This document shows, piece after piece, positions 50,506-59,530 of a DNA stretch of 64,000 nt. The notes under the pieces were generated by a model, which was not told the origin of the DNA, did not search any database, and worked only from the letters and a program-made list of their open reading frames with translations. Numbering within the stretch: the first letter of the stretch is position 1; every line of letters begins with the position of its first letter. The translations under genes were made by a program, and so were the position numbers. Source of the DNA: Poriferisodalis sp965214215 (GTDB taxonomy: Bacteria; Actinomycetota; Acidimicrobiia; Acidimicrobiales; Poriferisodalaceae); assembly GCF_965214215.1 (NCBI RefSeq), contig NZ_CBDCBD010000003.1, positions 992,001 to 1,056,000 of the forward strand, written 5' to 3'.

Positions 50506-51851
50506 GCACCGCGACGACAGCGCCCGTGCGCCGGCCGACCGACGCCGTGCTGCGCATCTCCGAAGAGACAGCGCTGGCAGCCGCCGATGTTTCATCGGCG
50601 CCGTTGGACCCAGCCGATGTTTCATCGGCGCCGTTGGACCCAGCCGATGTCGATGACGAGATAGAGACCGTCGCTGCGGCACCCGACGACGGTCCGATGC
50701 TCATCAATATGGGTCCGCAGCACCCGTCCACCCACGGCGTGCTGCGTATCGCGATGGAACTGCAGGGTGAGACCGTGCTGCGGTCAAAGCCGATCATCGG
50801 CTACCTGCACACCGGCATGGAGAAGACCGCCGAGGATCTCACCTACCTGCAGGGGCCGACGAACGTCACCCGCATGGATTACGCCTCGCCGCTGTTCACC
50901 GAGCTGGTGTTCTGCCTCGCCGTCGAAGACCTGCTGGGAACCGAGATCCCGCCGCGAGCTACCTGGATCCGCATGCTGATGTGCGAGTTGAACCGCATGA
51001 GCTCGCACTTGCTGTTTCTTGCGACGAACGGCATGGACCTCGGCGCCGTTGGGATGATGCTCTACGGCTGGCGCGAGCGGGAAGAGATCCTGCGGTTCTT
51101 CGAGAGCGTCACCGGTTTGCGGATGAACCACAACTACATCCGCCCCGGCGGCGTGGCGGCCGACCTGCCCGACGGCTGGCAGGACGACGTGGAGCACATT
51201 TTGGCGGTGCTGCCCGACCGGCTCGCCGAGTTCGACACGTTGATGACCGGCCAGCCGATCTGGCGGGACCGCACCCAAGGCGTCGGAGTCATCACCGCCG
51301 AGGAGGCCATCGCGATGTCGGCCACGGGGCCGCTGCTGCGCAGCACCGGCGAAGCCTGGGACCTGCGCCGCACCATGCCGTACCTGGCCTACGACGAGGT
51401 TGACTTTGACGTCGTCGTCGGTGCCTATGGCGACACGTTCGATCGCTATTCCATCCGTTTGAACGAGATCCGGGAATCGATGCGCATCGTTGCCCAATGC
51501 CTCGACAAGATGCCGAAGGGCCCCTACCGCGCAGAAGACCGCAAGGTCACGCCGCCGCCCCGGGCCCGCATCGACGAGTCGATGGAAGCGCTCATCCACC
51601 ACTTCAAGATCTTCACCGAAGGGTTCCGGGTGCCTCCCGGTGAGACGTACGTCGCGGTCGAGTCTCCCCGTGGCGAGCTGGGCTGCTACCTGGTGTCTGA
51701 CGGCGGGCCCAAGCCGCAGCGCGTGCACATCCGGGCGCCGTCGTTCGTGAACCTGCAGAGCCTGCCTCATCTGATGTACGGCGGCCTGCTGGCCGATGCC
51801 GTTGCCATCATCTCCTCGGTCGACCCGATTATGGGGGAGGTAGATCGATGA
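50502..51851 (+). CDS. nuoD: NADH-quinone oxidoreductase subunit D
   Basis: A 449-residue quinone-site subunit. MGPQHPSTHGVLR near 68 starts the conserved core; GYLHTGMEKTAEDLTY near 102, and ESPRGELGCYLVSDGG near 388 are typical. It has a 60-residue N-terminal extension that contains a 30-bp, 10-codon tandem repeat (ADVSSAPLDP twice). Usual relatives begin near residue 60. The C-terminus (PIMGEVDR) lies inside the first copy of a 65-bp tandem repeat that continues to nuoE. The stop overlaps the first mini-ORF. Confidence 0.96.
   Translation: MSTATTAPVRRPTDAVLRISEETALAAADVSSAPLDPADVSSAPLDPADVDDEIETVAAAPDDGPMLINMGPQHPSTHGVLRIAMELQGETVLRSKPIIGYLHTGMEKTAEDLTYLQGPTNVTRMDYASPLFTELVFCLAVEDLLGTEIPPRATWIRMLMCELNRMSSHLLFLATNGMDLGAVGMMLYGWREREEILRFFESVTGLRMNHNYIRPGGVAADLPDGWQDDVEHILAVLPDRLAEFDTLMTGQPIWRDRTQGVGVITAEEAIAMSATGPLLRSTGEAWDLRRTMPYLAYDEVDFDVVVGAYGDTFDRYSIRLNEIRESMRIVAQCLDKMPKGPYRAEDRKVTPPPRARIDESMEALIHHFKIFTEGFRVPPGETYVAVESPRGELGCYLVSDGGPKPQRVHIRAPSFVNLQSLPHLMYGGLLADAVAIISSVDPIMGEVDR
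50583..50650 (+). repeat. 30-bp tandem repeat in nuoD 5' end
   Basis: GCCGATGTTTCATCGGCGCC begins a 30-bp unit at 50583-50612 repeated exactly at 50613-50642, with 8 bp more at 50643-50650. It encodes the ADVSSAPLDP repeat in the N-terminal extension. The unit differs from the nuoB one, but length and identity are alike. Confidence 0.95.
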
Positions 51852-52024
51852 GGGTTTGCGACCGCCGCGTCGGTGTTGGTCCCGCGTCCGACGGAGGCGG
51901 GGAGGTAGATCGATGAGGGTTTGCGACCGCCGCGTCGGTGTTGGTCCCGCGTCCGACGGAGGCGGGGAGGTAGATCGATGAGGGTTTGCGACCGCCGCGT
52001 CGGTGTTGGTCCCGCGTCCGACGG
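51836..52024 (+). repeat. Three 65-bp tandem repeats at the nuoD-nuoE junction
   Basis: Copy 1 is 51836-51900, copy 2 51901-51965 (identical) and copy 3 51966-52024 (identical for 59 bp, then diverging). Each copy starts with GGAGGTAGATCGATGAGG, a perfect Shine-Dalgarno 7 nt before an ATG. The segment after copy 3 (52025-52048) resembles a degenerate version of the next unit boundary. Confidence 0.95.
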
Positions 52025-52046
52025 TGGAAGGGCGGTCGACCGGTAG
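51848..52046 (+). other. Three coupled 22-residue mini-ORFs
   Basis: ORFs 51848-51916, 51913-51981 and 51978-52046. The first two encode an identical peptide (MRVCDRRVGVGPASDGGGEV, then DR); the third ends GGRAVDR. Each ATG overlaps the previous stop by 4 nt (ATGA), beginning with the nuoD stop, and the last TAG overlaps the nuoE GTG by 1 nt. Every ATG has GGAGG 7 nt upstream, whereas nuoE itself has only a distant GGAAGGG. Ribosomes could relay from nuoD through these ORFs to nuoE. No function of the peptide is known. Confidence 0.55.
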
Positions 52047-52678
52047 TGAGCTTCTTTACTGAAGAGAACCGAGCGCTGGCGAACGAGATCATCGGCCGGT
52101 ACCCGAAGCGTCGCTCGGCGATGATCCCGCTGCTGCACGTCGCGCAGGCACAAGCCGGCTGGGTCTCGCAAGACGCGATGGTGGAGATCGCCGAGCTCGT
52201 CGACACGACATCGGCCGAGGTGCTCGGCACCTGCTCGTTCTACGAGATGTTCAAGCGGGAGCCCGTCGGCAAGTACCTCGTGAACATCTGCGCCACGATG
52301 TCGTGTGCGCTCGCCGGAGCGGTCGAGCTCATGGCCCACGCGCAAGAGCGCCTGGGTGTGCGCGCCGGTGGCACCACTTCCGACGGCATGTTCACGCTGG
52401 CGTCCGCGGAATGCCAGGCCGCCTGCACCGAAGCGCCGTGCTTGCAGGTGAACTACCGCTACCGCTACCGGGTCGACGCCGACGGGTTCGACCAGCTCGT
52501 CGACGATCTCGCTGCGGGCGTCCTGGATGACGAGATCCCGCCGCATGGCACCACGGCGCGTGTACGGCAACACATTCCGGCCGAAAGGGCGGTCGGCGCC
52601 GTTCCGCCCGAAGAAGTGAACGAAGAACCCGTGTGGCTGACATCTCCGGCGACCAACGGTGAGAGGCACAGCTCATGA
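52046..52678 (+). CDS. nuoE: NADH-quinone oxidoreductase subunit E
   Basis: A 210-residue thioredoxin-like subunit with the N1a [2Fe-2S] cluster. The four ligands are in CATMSC near 82-87 (C-X4-C) and AECQAACTE near 121-128 (C-X3-C). LLHVAQAQAGWVSQDAMVEI near 28 is typical. GTG 52046 overlaps the last mini-ORF stop by 1 nt, and translation probably depends on re-initiation. There is a 45-residue C-terminal extension. The stop overlaps nuoF by 4 nt. Confidence 0.93.
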   Translation: MSFFTEENRALANEIIGRYPKRRSAMIPLLHVAQAQAGWVSQDAMVEIAELVDTTSAEVLGTCSFYEMFKREPVGKYLVNICATMSCALAGAVELMAHAQERLGVRAGGTTSDGMFTLASAECQAACTEAPCLQVNYRYRYRVDADGFDQLVDDLAAGVLDDEIPPHGTTARVRQHIPAERAVGAVPPEEVNEEPVWLTSPATNGERHSS

Positions 52679-54141
52679 CGCCGTACACCATTGATCATGC
52701 GCCCGGGTTTGTCGTCAACGACGCGCCGCGCATCGTCACCGAGCGGTTCGATCACCCCGATAGCTACACACTTGAGCGGTATCTCGCGACAGACGGCTAT
52801 GAGGGCTTGCGCGCTGCACTTGGGCGCACGCCAGCCGAAGTTCACGGCGAAGTGCGCGACGCAAGCTTGCTTGGCCGCGGCGGCGCCGGTTTCCCCGCAG
52901 GTGTGAAGTGGGGCTTCTGCCCGCCGGGTGTGTGGCCTCGCTACCTCGTGGTGAACGGCGACGAGTCTGAGCCGGGTACCTACAAGGACCGCCTGCTCAT
53001 GGAGCTCGACCCGCATCAGCTCATCGAAGGTTGTCTCATTGCCTGCTATGCCGTGGGATTGTCGCAGTGCTTCCTCTACATCCGCGGCGAGATGGCACTC
53101 GCGCAAGAACGTGTGGCGCAAGCCCTGAATGATGCATACGAGGCCGGCTGGGTGGGCCGCAACATCTGTGGGACCGATTTCTCGGTCGACATCGTGCTGC
53201 ACTCGGGCGCGGGCGCGTATGTGGTGGGCGAGGAGACGGCTCTCATCGAAAGCCTTGAAGGCAACCGCGGCATGCCGCGGCTGAAGCCCCCGTATTTCCC
53301 AGCGGCCATCGGGCTGTACGGCCAGCCCACGATCGTGAACAACGTCGAGACCCTGGCGAACTTGCCATGGATCTTGCGTCATGGCGCGGAGGCGTTCACG
53401 GCTATCGGCACGCCGACATCGCCTGGCACGCGCATGGTGGCGGTCAGCGGGCACGTCCAGCGTCCAGGCGTGTTCGAGATCACCAATGGCACCACCACAT
53501 TCCGCGACCTCATCTATCGCCCCGACTATTGCGGCGGCATGCGACCGGGACGTGAGCTGAAGGCGTTTGTTCCAGGCGGTGGCTCAGCGCCTTGGTTCAC
53601 GCCCGCACAGTTGGACCTGCCCTTTGAGGCCTCCGAGATTGGCCCCCAGGGGTCGATGCTGGGCTCCGGCGCGGTGATGGTGATGGACGACACCACCGAC
53701 ATCCCCGCGGCGGCACTGACGCTGACCAAGTTCTATGCCCACGAGTCGTGCGGCAAGTGCGTGCCGTGCCGGGAAGGGGCAACCTGGCTTGAGCGCGTGC
53801 TGCGCCGGGTATGCGACGGGACGGGCACGCCGCGCGACCTCGACCTGCTGTTCGAGGTGGGTGCCTCGATCTGCCCAGGCGACTTCCCCCATGCCGCGGT
53901 GCCCGAACGAGGCCTCGAACCGAAGCCGTTCCCGTACCAGATGACAACGATCTGCTTCGTGGGACCCTCCGCGTTCGCCCCGGTGCACTCTGCCATGACG
54001 TTATTCCCCGAGGAGTTCGAGGCTCGGGTGGCGCCGAACGCGCACCTCGACGCCGAGTTGACCGGTGCTGGGTCTGGGGGCACCGGGCTGTTGGCGAGCT
54101 CGGCGTCGGGCTCTGTCTCGGAGGTGGCGATCCGTGTCTGA
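52675..54141 (+). CDS. nuoF: NADH-quinone oxidoreductase subunit F
   Basis: A 488-residue NADH- and FMN-binding subunit. GRGGAGFPAGVKWGF near 67-81 and NGDESEPGTYKDR near 92 form the FMN/NADH site, and ESCGKCVPCREG near 358 supplies the N3 [4Fe-4S] ligands, with a fourth Cys in SICPGDF near 400. ATG 52675 overlaps nuoE by 4 nt; the stop lies 8 nt into nuoG. It has a C-terminal Gly/Ser-rich tail of about 30 residues. Confidence 0.96.
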   Translation: MTPYTIDHAPGFVVNDAPRIVTERFDHPDSYTLERYLATDGYEGLRAALGRTPAEVHGEVRDASLLGRGGAGFPAGVKWGFCPPGVWPRYLVVNGDESEPGTYKDRLLMELDPHQLIEGCLIACYAVGLSQCFLYIRGEMALAQERVAQALNDAYEAGWVGRNICGTDFSVDIVLHSGAGAYVVGEETALIESLEGNRGMPRLKPPYFPAAIGLYGQPTIVNNVETLANLPWILRHGAEAFTAIGTPTSPGTRMVAVSGHVQRPGVFEITNGTTTFRDLIYRPDYCGGMRPGRELKAFVPGGGSAPWFTPAQLDLPFEASEIGPQGSMLGSGAVMVMDDTTDIPAAALTLTKFYAHESCGKCVPCREGATWLERVLRRVCDGTGTPRDLDLLFEVGASICPGDFPHAAVPERGLEPKPFPYQMTTICFVGPSAFAPVHSAMTLFPEEFEARVAPNAHLDAELTGAGSGGTGLLASSASGSVSEVAIRV

Positions 54142-56620
54142 CACTGTGGCAGGCGAAGCAGCGCCGAGCACCGTGGAAGTGACGATCAACGGTGTCGCTG
54201 TTGATGCGCGACCGGGTGAGCTGGTCATCGCAGCCGCGGATCGCGCCGGTGTGCATATCCCGAGGTTCTGCTACCACGAACGAATGAGCCCGGTGGGCAT
54301 GTGTCGCATGTGCCTCGTCGAGATCGACACCGGCCGGGGGCCGCAGCTGCAGCCCTCCTGCATGGTCCCCGTCTCGCCGCAGATGGTGGTCGACACCACC
54401 AGCGAACGCACACAGCGGGCACAGGAAGGCGTGCTCGAGCTGCTGCTCATCAACCACCCGCTGGATTGCCCGGTCTGCGACAAGGGCGGCGAATGCCCGC
54501 TGCAGGACCAGACCATGGCCTACGGCCCCGGCGAGTCCAGGTTCGTAGAGGAGAAGCGCCACTTCCAAAAGCCGATCCCCATCTCCGACCTGGTGCACCT
54601 CGACCGGGAGCGTTGCATCCTGTGCGACCGCTGCACCCGATTCGCGGACGAGGTAGCGGGCGACCCGCTCATCGACTTCACCGAGCGCGGCAACGAGACC
54701 CAGGTGCTCACCTTTCCCGGCGAGCCCTTCTCGTCGTACTTCTCGGGCAACACGGTGCAGATCTGCCCCGTCGGTGCGCTTACTGCAGCGCCGTACCGGT
54801 TCAAGGCGAGGCCGTGGGATCTCGTCGAGACCGAGTCCACCTGCACGACCTGCGCGGTGGGCTGCCGGATCGCGGTGCAATCGTCTCGCAACGAGCTGGT
54901 GCGCTACCTCGGAGTTGACATCGACCCGGTCAACCACGGCTGGCTGTGCGACAAGGGCAGGTTTGCCTTCGGTTCTGTCTCGAGCCCGCAACGGGTGACG
55001 TCACCGCTGCAGGCGCGCACGCCAACGAGCACCGCCTCCGAGCTGGCTGACACCGAGCCGCTGCGCCGCTTCCAGCCGACCGACTGGGCAAGCGCTCTCG
55101 GCACTGTGGCCGCTGCGGTGAAGGCGGCCCGACCTGGCGCGATTGCCGTGCTTGGCGGCGCTCGCGGCACCAACGAAGATGCCTACGCATGGTCGAAGCT
55201 GGCCCGCACGGTTTTGCGGACCGACCATGTGGACGCGCAGCTCGGCGACGGGCTGCCCGCTGAACTGGTCGTCGGCTTGCCCGCGGCGACGATTGACGAG
55301 GCGTGCAACGCCGACACGACACTGCTGATGTGCGGAGACCTGCGCGAAGATCTGCCAGTGCTGCACCTGCGTCTGCGCGGTGCGGCGCGAGCGGGCACGA
55401 CTCGCTTGGTCGAGATTGCGACGGTCAGGACGGGCCTGACTCGCAACGCAGCGCGAAGCGAGCAGTGCCGCGGCGGCGAGGCTGCATCGGTGCTGCGTGA
55501 CTTGCTCGATGGCGACGATCCCCTGGCAGACGAGCTGGCATCGGGATCCGTGGTCGTGGTGCTGGGCCGCTCGTCGGTCGCGGAGTCTGCTGAGACGGCG
55601 GCCGAGGTGGCGTCGGTCATCCGATCCCGGGTCCCTCACGCCCGCTTCCTCGTTGCCGCACGGCGGGGCAACGTCCGCGGCGCGCTCGACATGGGCCTGG
55701 CCCCAGGACTGATCCCGGGCCGGGCGCTGCGCGCCAGCCCGCCGCCGAGCTTGGCGCAGGCATGGGGCGAACTGCCCAGCGAACGGGGGCACGACGCCAC
55801 GGGAATCCTCGCGGCAGCCGCGTCCGGGGAGATCGATGTGCTCTTCCTGCTCGGTGCGGACCCCCTCACCGATTTCCCCGACAGCATGCTGGCGCGCCTC
55901 GGCGTGTCGGGCGCGGGCACGGTGGTGGCGGTGGATTCCTTCGTGAACCAATCGACCGCGGAAGCCGACATCGTGCTGCCTGCGGCAGTGTTCGGTGAGA
56001 AATCGGGAACGACGACCAATCTTGAGGGGCGTATCTCGTCCGTCGGAGAGTTGGTCACCGCGCCCGGCTCGGCCCGCCCCGACTGGATGATCGCGGCCGA
56101 GCTGGCCGTGCTCTGCGGCGGCGACCTCGGAGTCTTGGGGGTCGATGAGATCACCGCCGAGATTGCCGCCGTGTGCGCCACCCATGCTGAAGCGATCGGG
56201 CCTGAGCTCGGCACCGACGGTGTGGTGGCAAGGGGGGCAGCCTTCGAGCCCGAATTGCCGGCTGAACACGTCGCACCAGCGCGCGACGCCTACGGCCTCC
56301 GCTTGGTCTGCAACCGCAAGCTCTACGACGGCGGCGTGACGGTCGAGCGGACGCCGGCGCTGGCGTCGCTGGCGGCTGACACGGTCTTGGGTGTGCATCC
56401 GCTCGACCTCGAACGCGTCGGCGTCGAATCGGGCACCGAGGTCGAGGTTCACTCCGAGCGCGGTGCCCTGAGGCTGCCGATCGTGGCTGACGCCGGAATC
56501 GCCCGGGGGAACGTCGTCGTGCAGTTCCCTTCGCCTCACGTCGATGTGGGCGTCTTGATCGACGTGACTGCGCCCGTCACTGACGTGCGGGTCGAGACTC
56601 GCAGTGGGGCGTCGCGATGA
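54134..56620 (+). CDS. nuoG: NADH-quinone oxidoreductase subunit G
   Basis: An 828-residue molybdopterin-oxidoreductase-like subunit. N-terminal [2Fe-2S] ligands are in CYHERMSPVGMCRMCLVEID near 46-65; HPLDCPVCDKGGECPLQD near 110-127 and CILCDRCTRFADEV near 160-173 hold the N5/N4-type clusters, and TCTTCAVGCRIAVQ near 236 starts the N7 region of the large domain. GTG 54134 (VSDTVAGEAA) is preferred. Overlaps nuoF by 8 nt and nuoH by 4 nt. Confidence 0.95.
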   Translation: MSDTVAGEAAPSTVEVTINGVAVDARPGELVIAAADRAGVHIPRFCYHERMSPVGMCRMCLVEIDTGRGPQLQPSCMVPVSPQMVVDTTSERTQRAQEGVLELLLINHPLDCPVCDKGGECPLQDQTMAYGPGESRFVEEKRHFQKPIPISDLVHLDRERCILCDRCTRFADEVAGDPLIDFTERGNETQVLTFPGEPFSSYFSGNTVQICPVGALTAAPYRFKARPWDLVETESTCTTCAVGCRIAVQSSRNELVRYLGVDIDPVNHGWLCDKGRFAFGSVSSPQRVTSPLQARTPTSTASELADTEPLRRFQPTDWASALGTVAAAVKAARPGAIAVLGGARGTNEDAYAWSKLARTVLRTDHVDAQLGDGLPAELVVGLPAATIDEACNADTTLLMCGDLREDLPVLHLRLRGAARAGTTRLVEIATVRTGLTRNAARSEQCRGGEAASVLRDLLDGDDPLADELASGSVVVVLGRSSVAESAETAAEVASVIRSRVPHARFLVAARRGNVRGALDMGLAPGLIPGRALRASPPPSLAQAWGELPSERGHDATGILAAAASGEIDVLFLLGADPLTDFPDSMLARLGVSGAGTVVAVDSFVNQSTAEADIVLPAAVFGEKSGTTTNLEGRISSVGELVTAPGSARPDWMIAAELAVLCGGDLGVLGVDEITAEIAAVCATHAEAIGPELGTDGVVARGAAFEPELPAEHVAPARDAYGLRLVCNRKLYDGGVTVERTPALASLAADTVLGVHPLDLERVGVESGTEVEVHSERGALRLPIVADAGIARGNVVVQFPSPHVDVGVLIDVTAPVTDVRVETRSGASR

Positions 56621-57894
56621 CTGGCGACCCACTGTTCGCCGATGGTGTCGACTGGGGCGACATCGGAATTATGGGCATCAAGATCGGAGTGGCGTTCGCC
56701 GCCCTGCTGGTCGCCACCATGTTCATGATCTGGTTCGAGCGCAAGCTGATCTCAGACATGCAGCACCGCATCGGCCCCAACGTTGCCGGTCCGTGGGGCC
56801 TGCTGCAGGCTCTGGCAGACGGCATCAAGTTCTTCTTCAAGGAAGACCTCCGCCCCGCCAACGCCGATCCGCTCGTGTTCCGGCTGGCGCCCTATATCTC
56901 GGCGGTCACGGCGTTCGTTGCCTTCGCAATCGTGCCCATCGGCGGCGTCTTCACTGATACCGAAGGTCGCAGCGGCACGGTCACGCTCTTCGGCAAGGAG
57001 ACCATCTTGCAGGTGGCCGATCCGCCTGTCGGCATTCTGCTGTTGCTTGCGATGTCCTCGGTTGCCGTCTACGGCGTGATGCTGGCGGGATGGTCCTCAG
57101 GATCGAAGTATCCGCTCATTGGGTCGGTGCGGGCCTCGGCACAGGCCATCTCGTACGAAGCCGCGTTGGGCATGTCCGTCGTTGCGGTGGTGCTCGTGGC
57201 GGGATCGCTCTCCACCCAGCGCATCGTGTCGCTTCAGGCCGGCGGTGCGGACACTTGGTTCGTCGTCACCACCGGCATCGTGCCGTTCATCGTCTTCTTG
57301 ATTGCCGCCACGGCCGAGCTGAACCGCCCGCCGTTCGACTTAGTGGAAGCCGAACAGGAGTTGGTGGGCGGATTTCACACCGAGTACTCCTCGATCCGCT
57401 TCGCCCTGTTCTTCCTGGCCGAGTTCATGAACGTCATCACGATGTCGGCGATCATGGTGACGCTGTTCTTCGGCGGTCCGGCCGGGCCCATCTTCTTCGG
57501 CCTGACGTGGCTGTGGCCGACCGTGTGGTTCCTGGCCAAGGTGCTCGCCTTCCTGTTCGTGTTCGTGTGGTTCCGTGCCACGCTGCCGCGCCTGCGTTAC
57601 GACCAGCTCATGTCGCTGGGATGGAAGGTTCTCATCCCGGTGATGCTCCTCTGGCTGATGTTCTTGGGTCTGCGGCAAGTGGTGTTCGAACAGGAGAGCT
57701 GGAATCTGGCGCAGCAACTGGTGGTGACGCTGGGTGTGACCGCCGTCGGCGGCGCGCTCGGATGGCTGCTCCTGTCGGCGGCGCTGCGCGCAGCCCGACG
57801 CAACACGGCCCAAGAGCCTCTCGACGCAGAGGATCTGGCTGGCACACTCACCGGTGCAGCGCCGGGAGACGTCGGACCGGGAGGGGAAGGCTGA
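56617..57894 (+). CDS. nuoH: NADH-quinone oxidoreductase subunit H
   Basis: A 425-residue membrane subunit at the quinone cavity with eight or so TMs. MIWFERKLISDMQHRIGPN near 36-54, SYEAALGMSV near 179, and AELNRPPFDLVEAEQELVGG near 232-251 are conserved, the last being the acidic loop near the Q site. ATG 56617 overlaps nuoG by 4 nt. A polar C-terminal extension of about 35 residues is present. Stop overlaps nuoI by 1 nt. Confidence 0.97.
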   Translation: MTGDPLFADGVDWGDIGIMGIKIGVAFAALLVATMFMIWFERKLISDMQHRIGPNVAGPWGLLQALADGIKFFFKEDLRPANADPLVFRLAPYISAVTAFVAFAIVPIGGVFTDTEGRSGTVTLFGKETILQVADPPVGILLLLAMSSVAVYGVMLAGWSSGSKYPLIGSVRASAQAISYEAALGMSVVAVVLVAGSLSTQRIVSLQAGGADTWFVVTTGIVPFIVFLIAATAELNRPPFDLVEAEQELVGGFHTEYSSIRFALFFLAEFMNVITMSAIMVTLFFGGPAGPIFFGLTWLWPTVWFLAKVLAFLFVFVWFRATLPRLRYDQLMSLGWKVLIPVMLLWLMFLGLRQVVFEQESWNLAQQLVVTLGVTAVGGALGWLLLSAALRAARRNTAQEPLDAEDLAGTLTGAAPGDVGPGGEG

Positions 57895-58576
57895 TGGGCT
57901 ACCTCGACGGCTTCAAGGTCACGTTCGGCAAGCTCTTCGGCGAGCGGGTCACCACCGAGTACCCGCACGAGAAGCGTCCGAAGCCGCCCCGGTTCCACGG
58001 GCGGCACGTGCTCAACCGTTATCCCGACGGCATGGAGAAGTGCATCGGCTGCGAGCTGTGCGCCGGCGTGTGCCCGGCCCGCTGCATCTACGTGCGGGGC
58101 GCCGACAACGCGCCCGATGACCCGGTGTCGCCGGGCGAGCGGTACGGCTACGTCTACGAGATCAACTACCTGCGCTGCATTCACTGCGACCTGTGCGTGG
58201 AGGCCTGCCCGACCGAGGCCATCACCGAGACGAAGGTCTTCGAGTTCAGCTTCCCGACCCGCCGCGACGCCATCTACACCAAGGATGAACTGCTCACCGA
58301 CGACGACGGACGGCCCCGGCGCCAGCCCTGGGAGCTGTGGCACGAAGGCGACGACGAGCACACCTCTGGCTGGATGCGGGCAACCTCTCCCTCAGGCCAG
58401 CCCGACTACGAGGGCCGGGTCGGGTGGAGCGGCGAGCTGGGCTATGGCGTGCGCGCTCCCGAACAGGGACAGCACGCTGACCTCGACGGCGGGGAGGACG
58501 ACTCGGTTGCCGTCGGCGACGAACCCGCCGACCTCGATGAGCACAGCGGGTCGCCGGCGGCAGGAGATCATCACTG

Positions 58577-58577
<1 letters not shown>
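57894..58577 (+). CDS. nuoI: NADH-quinone oxidoreductase subunit I
   Basis: A 227-residue 2[4Fe-4S] subunit with ligands in CIGCELCAGVCPARC near 49-63 and CIHCDLCVEACPTEA near 96-110 (N6a/N6b). VTTEYPHEKRP near 19 is typical. The C-terminus is extended by about 50 acidic residues. ATG 57894 overlaps the nuoH stop by 1 nt and its stop overlaps nuoJ by 1 nt. Confidence 0.96.
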
Positions 58578-59211
<634 letters not shown>

Positions 59212-59215
<4 letters not shown>

Positions 59216-59526
59216 GCGGCCTCGAGGTGACGACTGGCTGGTACCTGACGCTGGGAGCGATGCTGTTCCTCATCGGCGGCACTGGGCTGCTGCTGCGGCG
59301 CAACCCGCTGATCATGCTGATGTGCGTCGAGCTGATGCTCAACGGCGTCAATCTCAGCTTCATTGCTTTCGCTGACCGCTTCGGCGATGTGCACGGGCAC
59401 ACGGTGGTGCTCTTCGTGCTGGTCGTTGCGGCAGCAGAGGTGGTGGTCGGTCTCGGTCTGGTGGTGGCGGTGCTGCGAGCCTCGCCTCGTGCGACGGCGG
59501 ACGATCTGTCGGCGTTGAAGGGCTGA
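59212..59526 (+). CDS. nuoK: NADH-quinone oxidoreductase subunit K
   Basis: A 104-residue, three-TM subunit. The conserved Glu residues are in MLMCVELMLNGVNLSFIAF near 40-58 and VVAAAEVVVGLGLVVAV near 75-91. ATG 59212; the stop is 4 nt before nuoL. Proton translocation relies on these two Glu residues, both present. Confidence 0.96.
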
Positions 59527-59530
59527 GTCG

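Noticed and set aside
51836..52024. Three 65-bp direct repeats as a CRISPR-like array
   Set aside because: The units are contiguous with no spacers and encode coupled ORFs; no cas gene is nearby.
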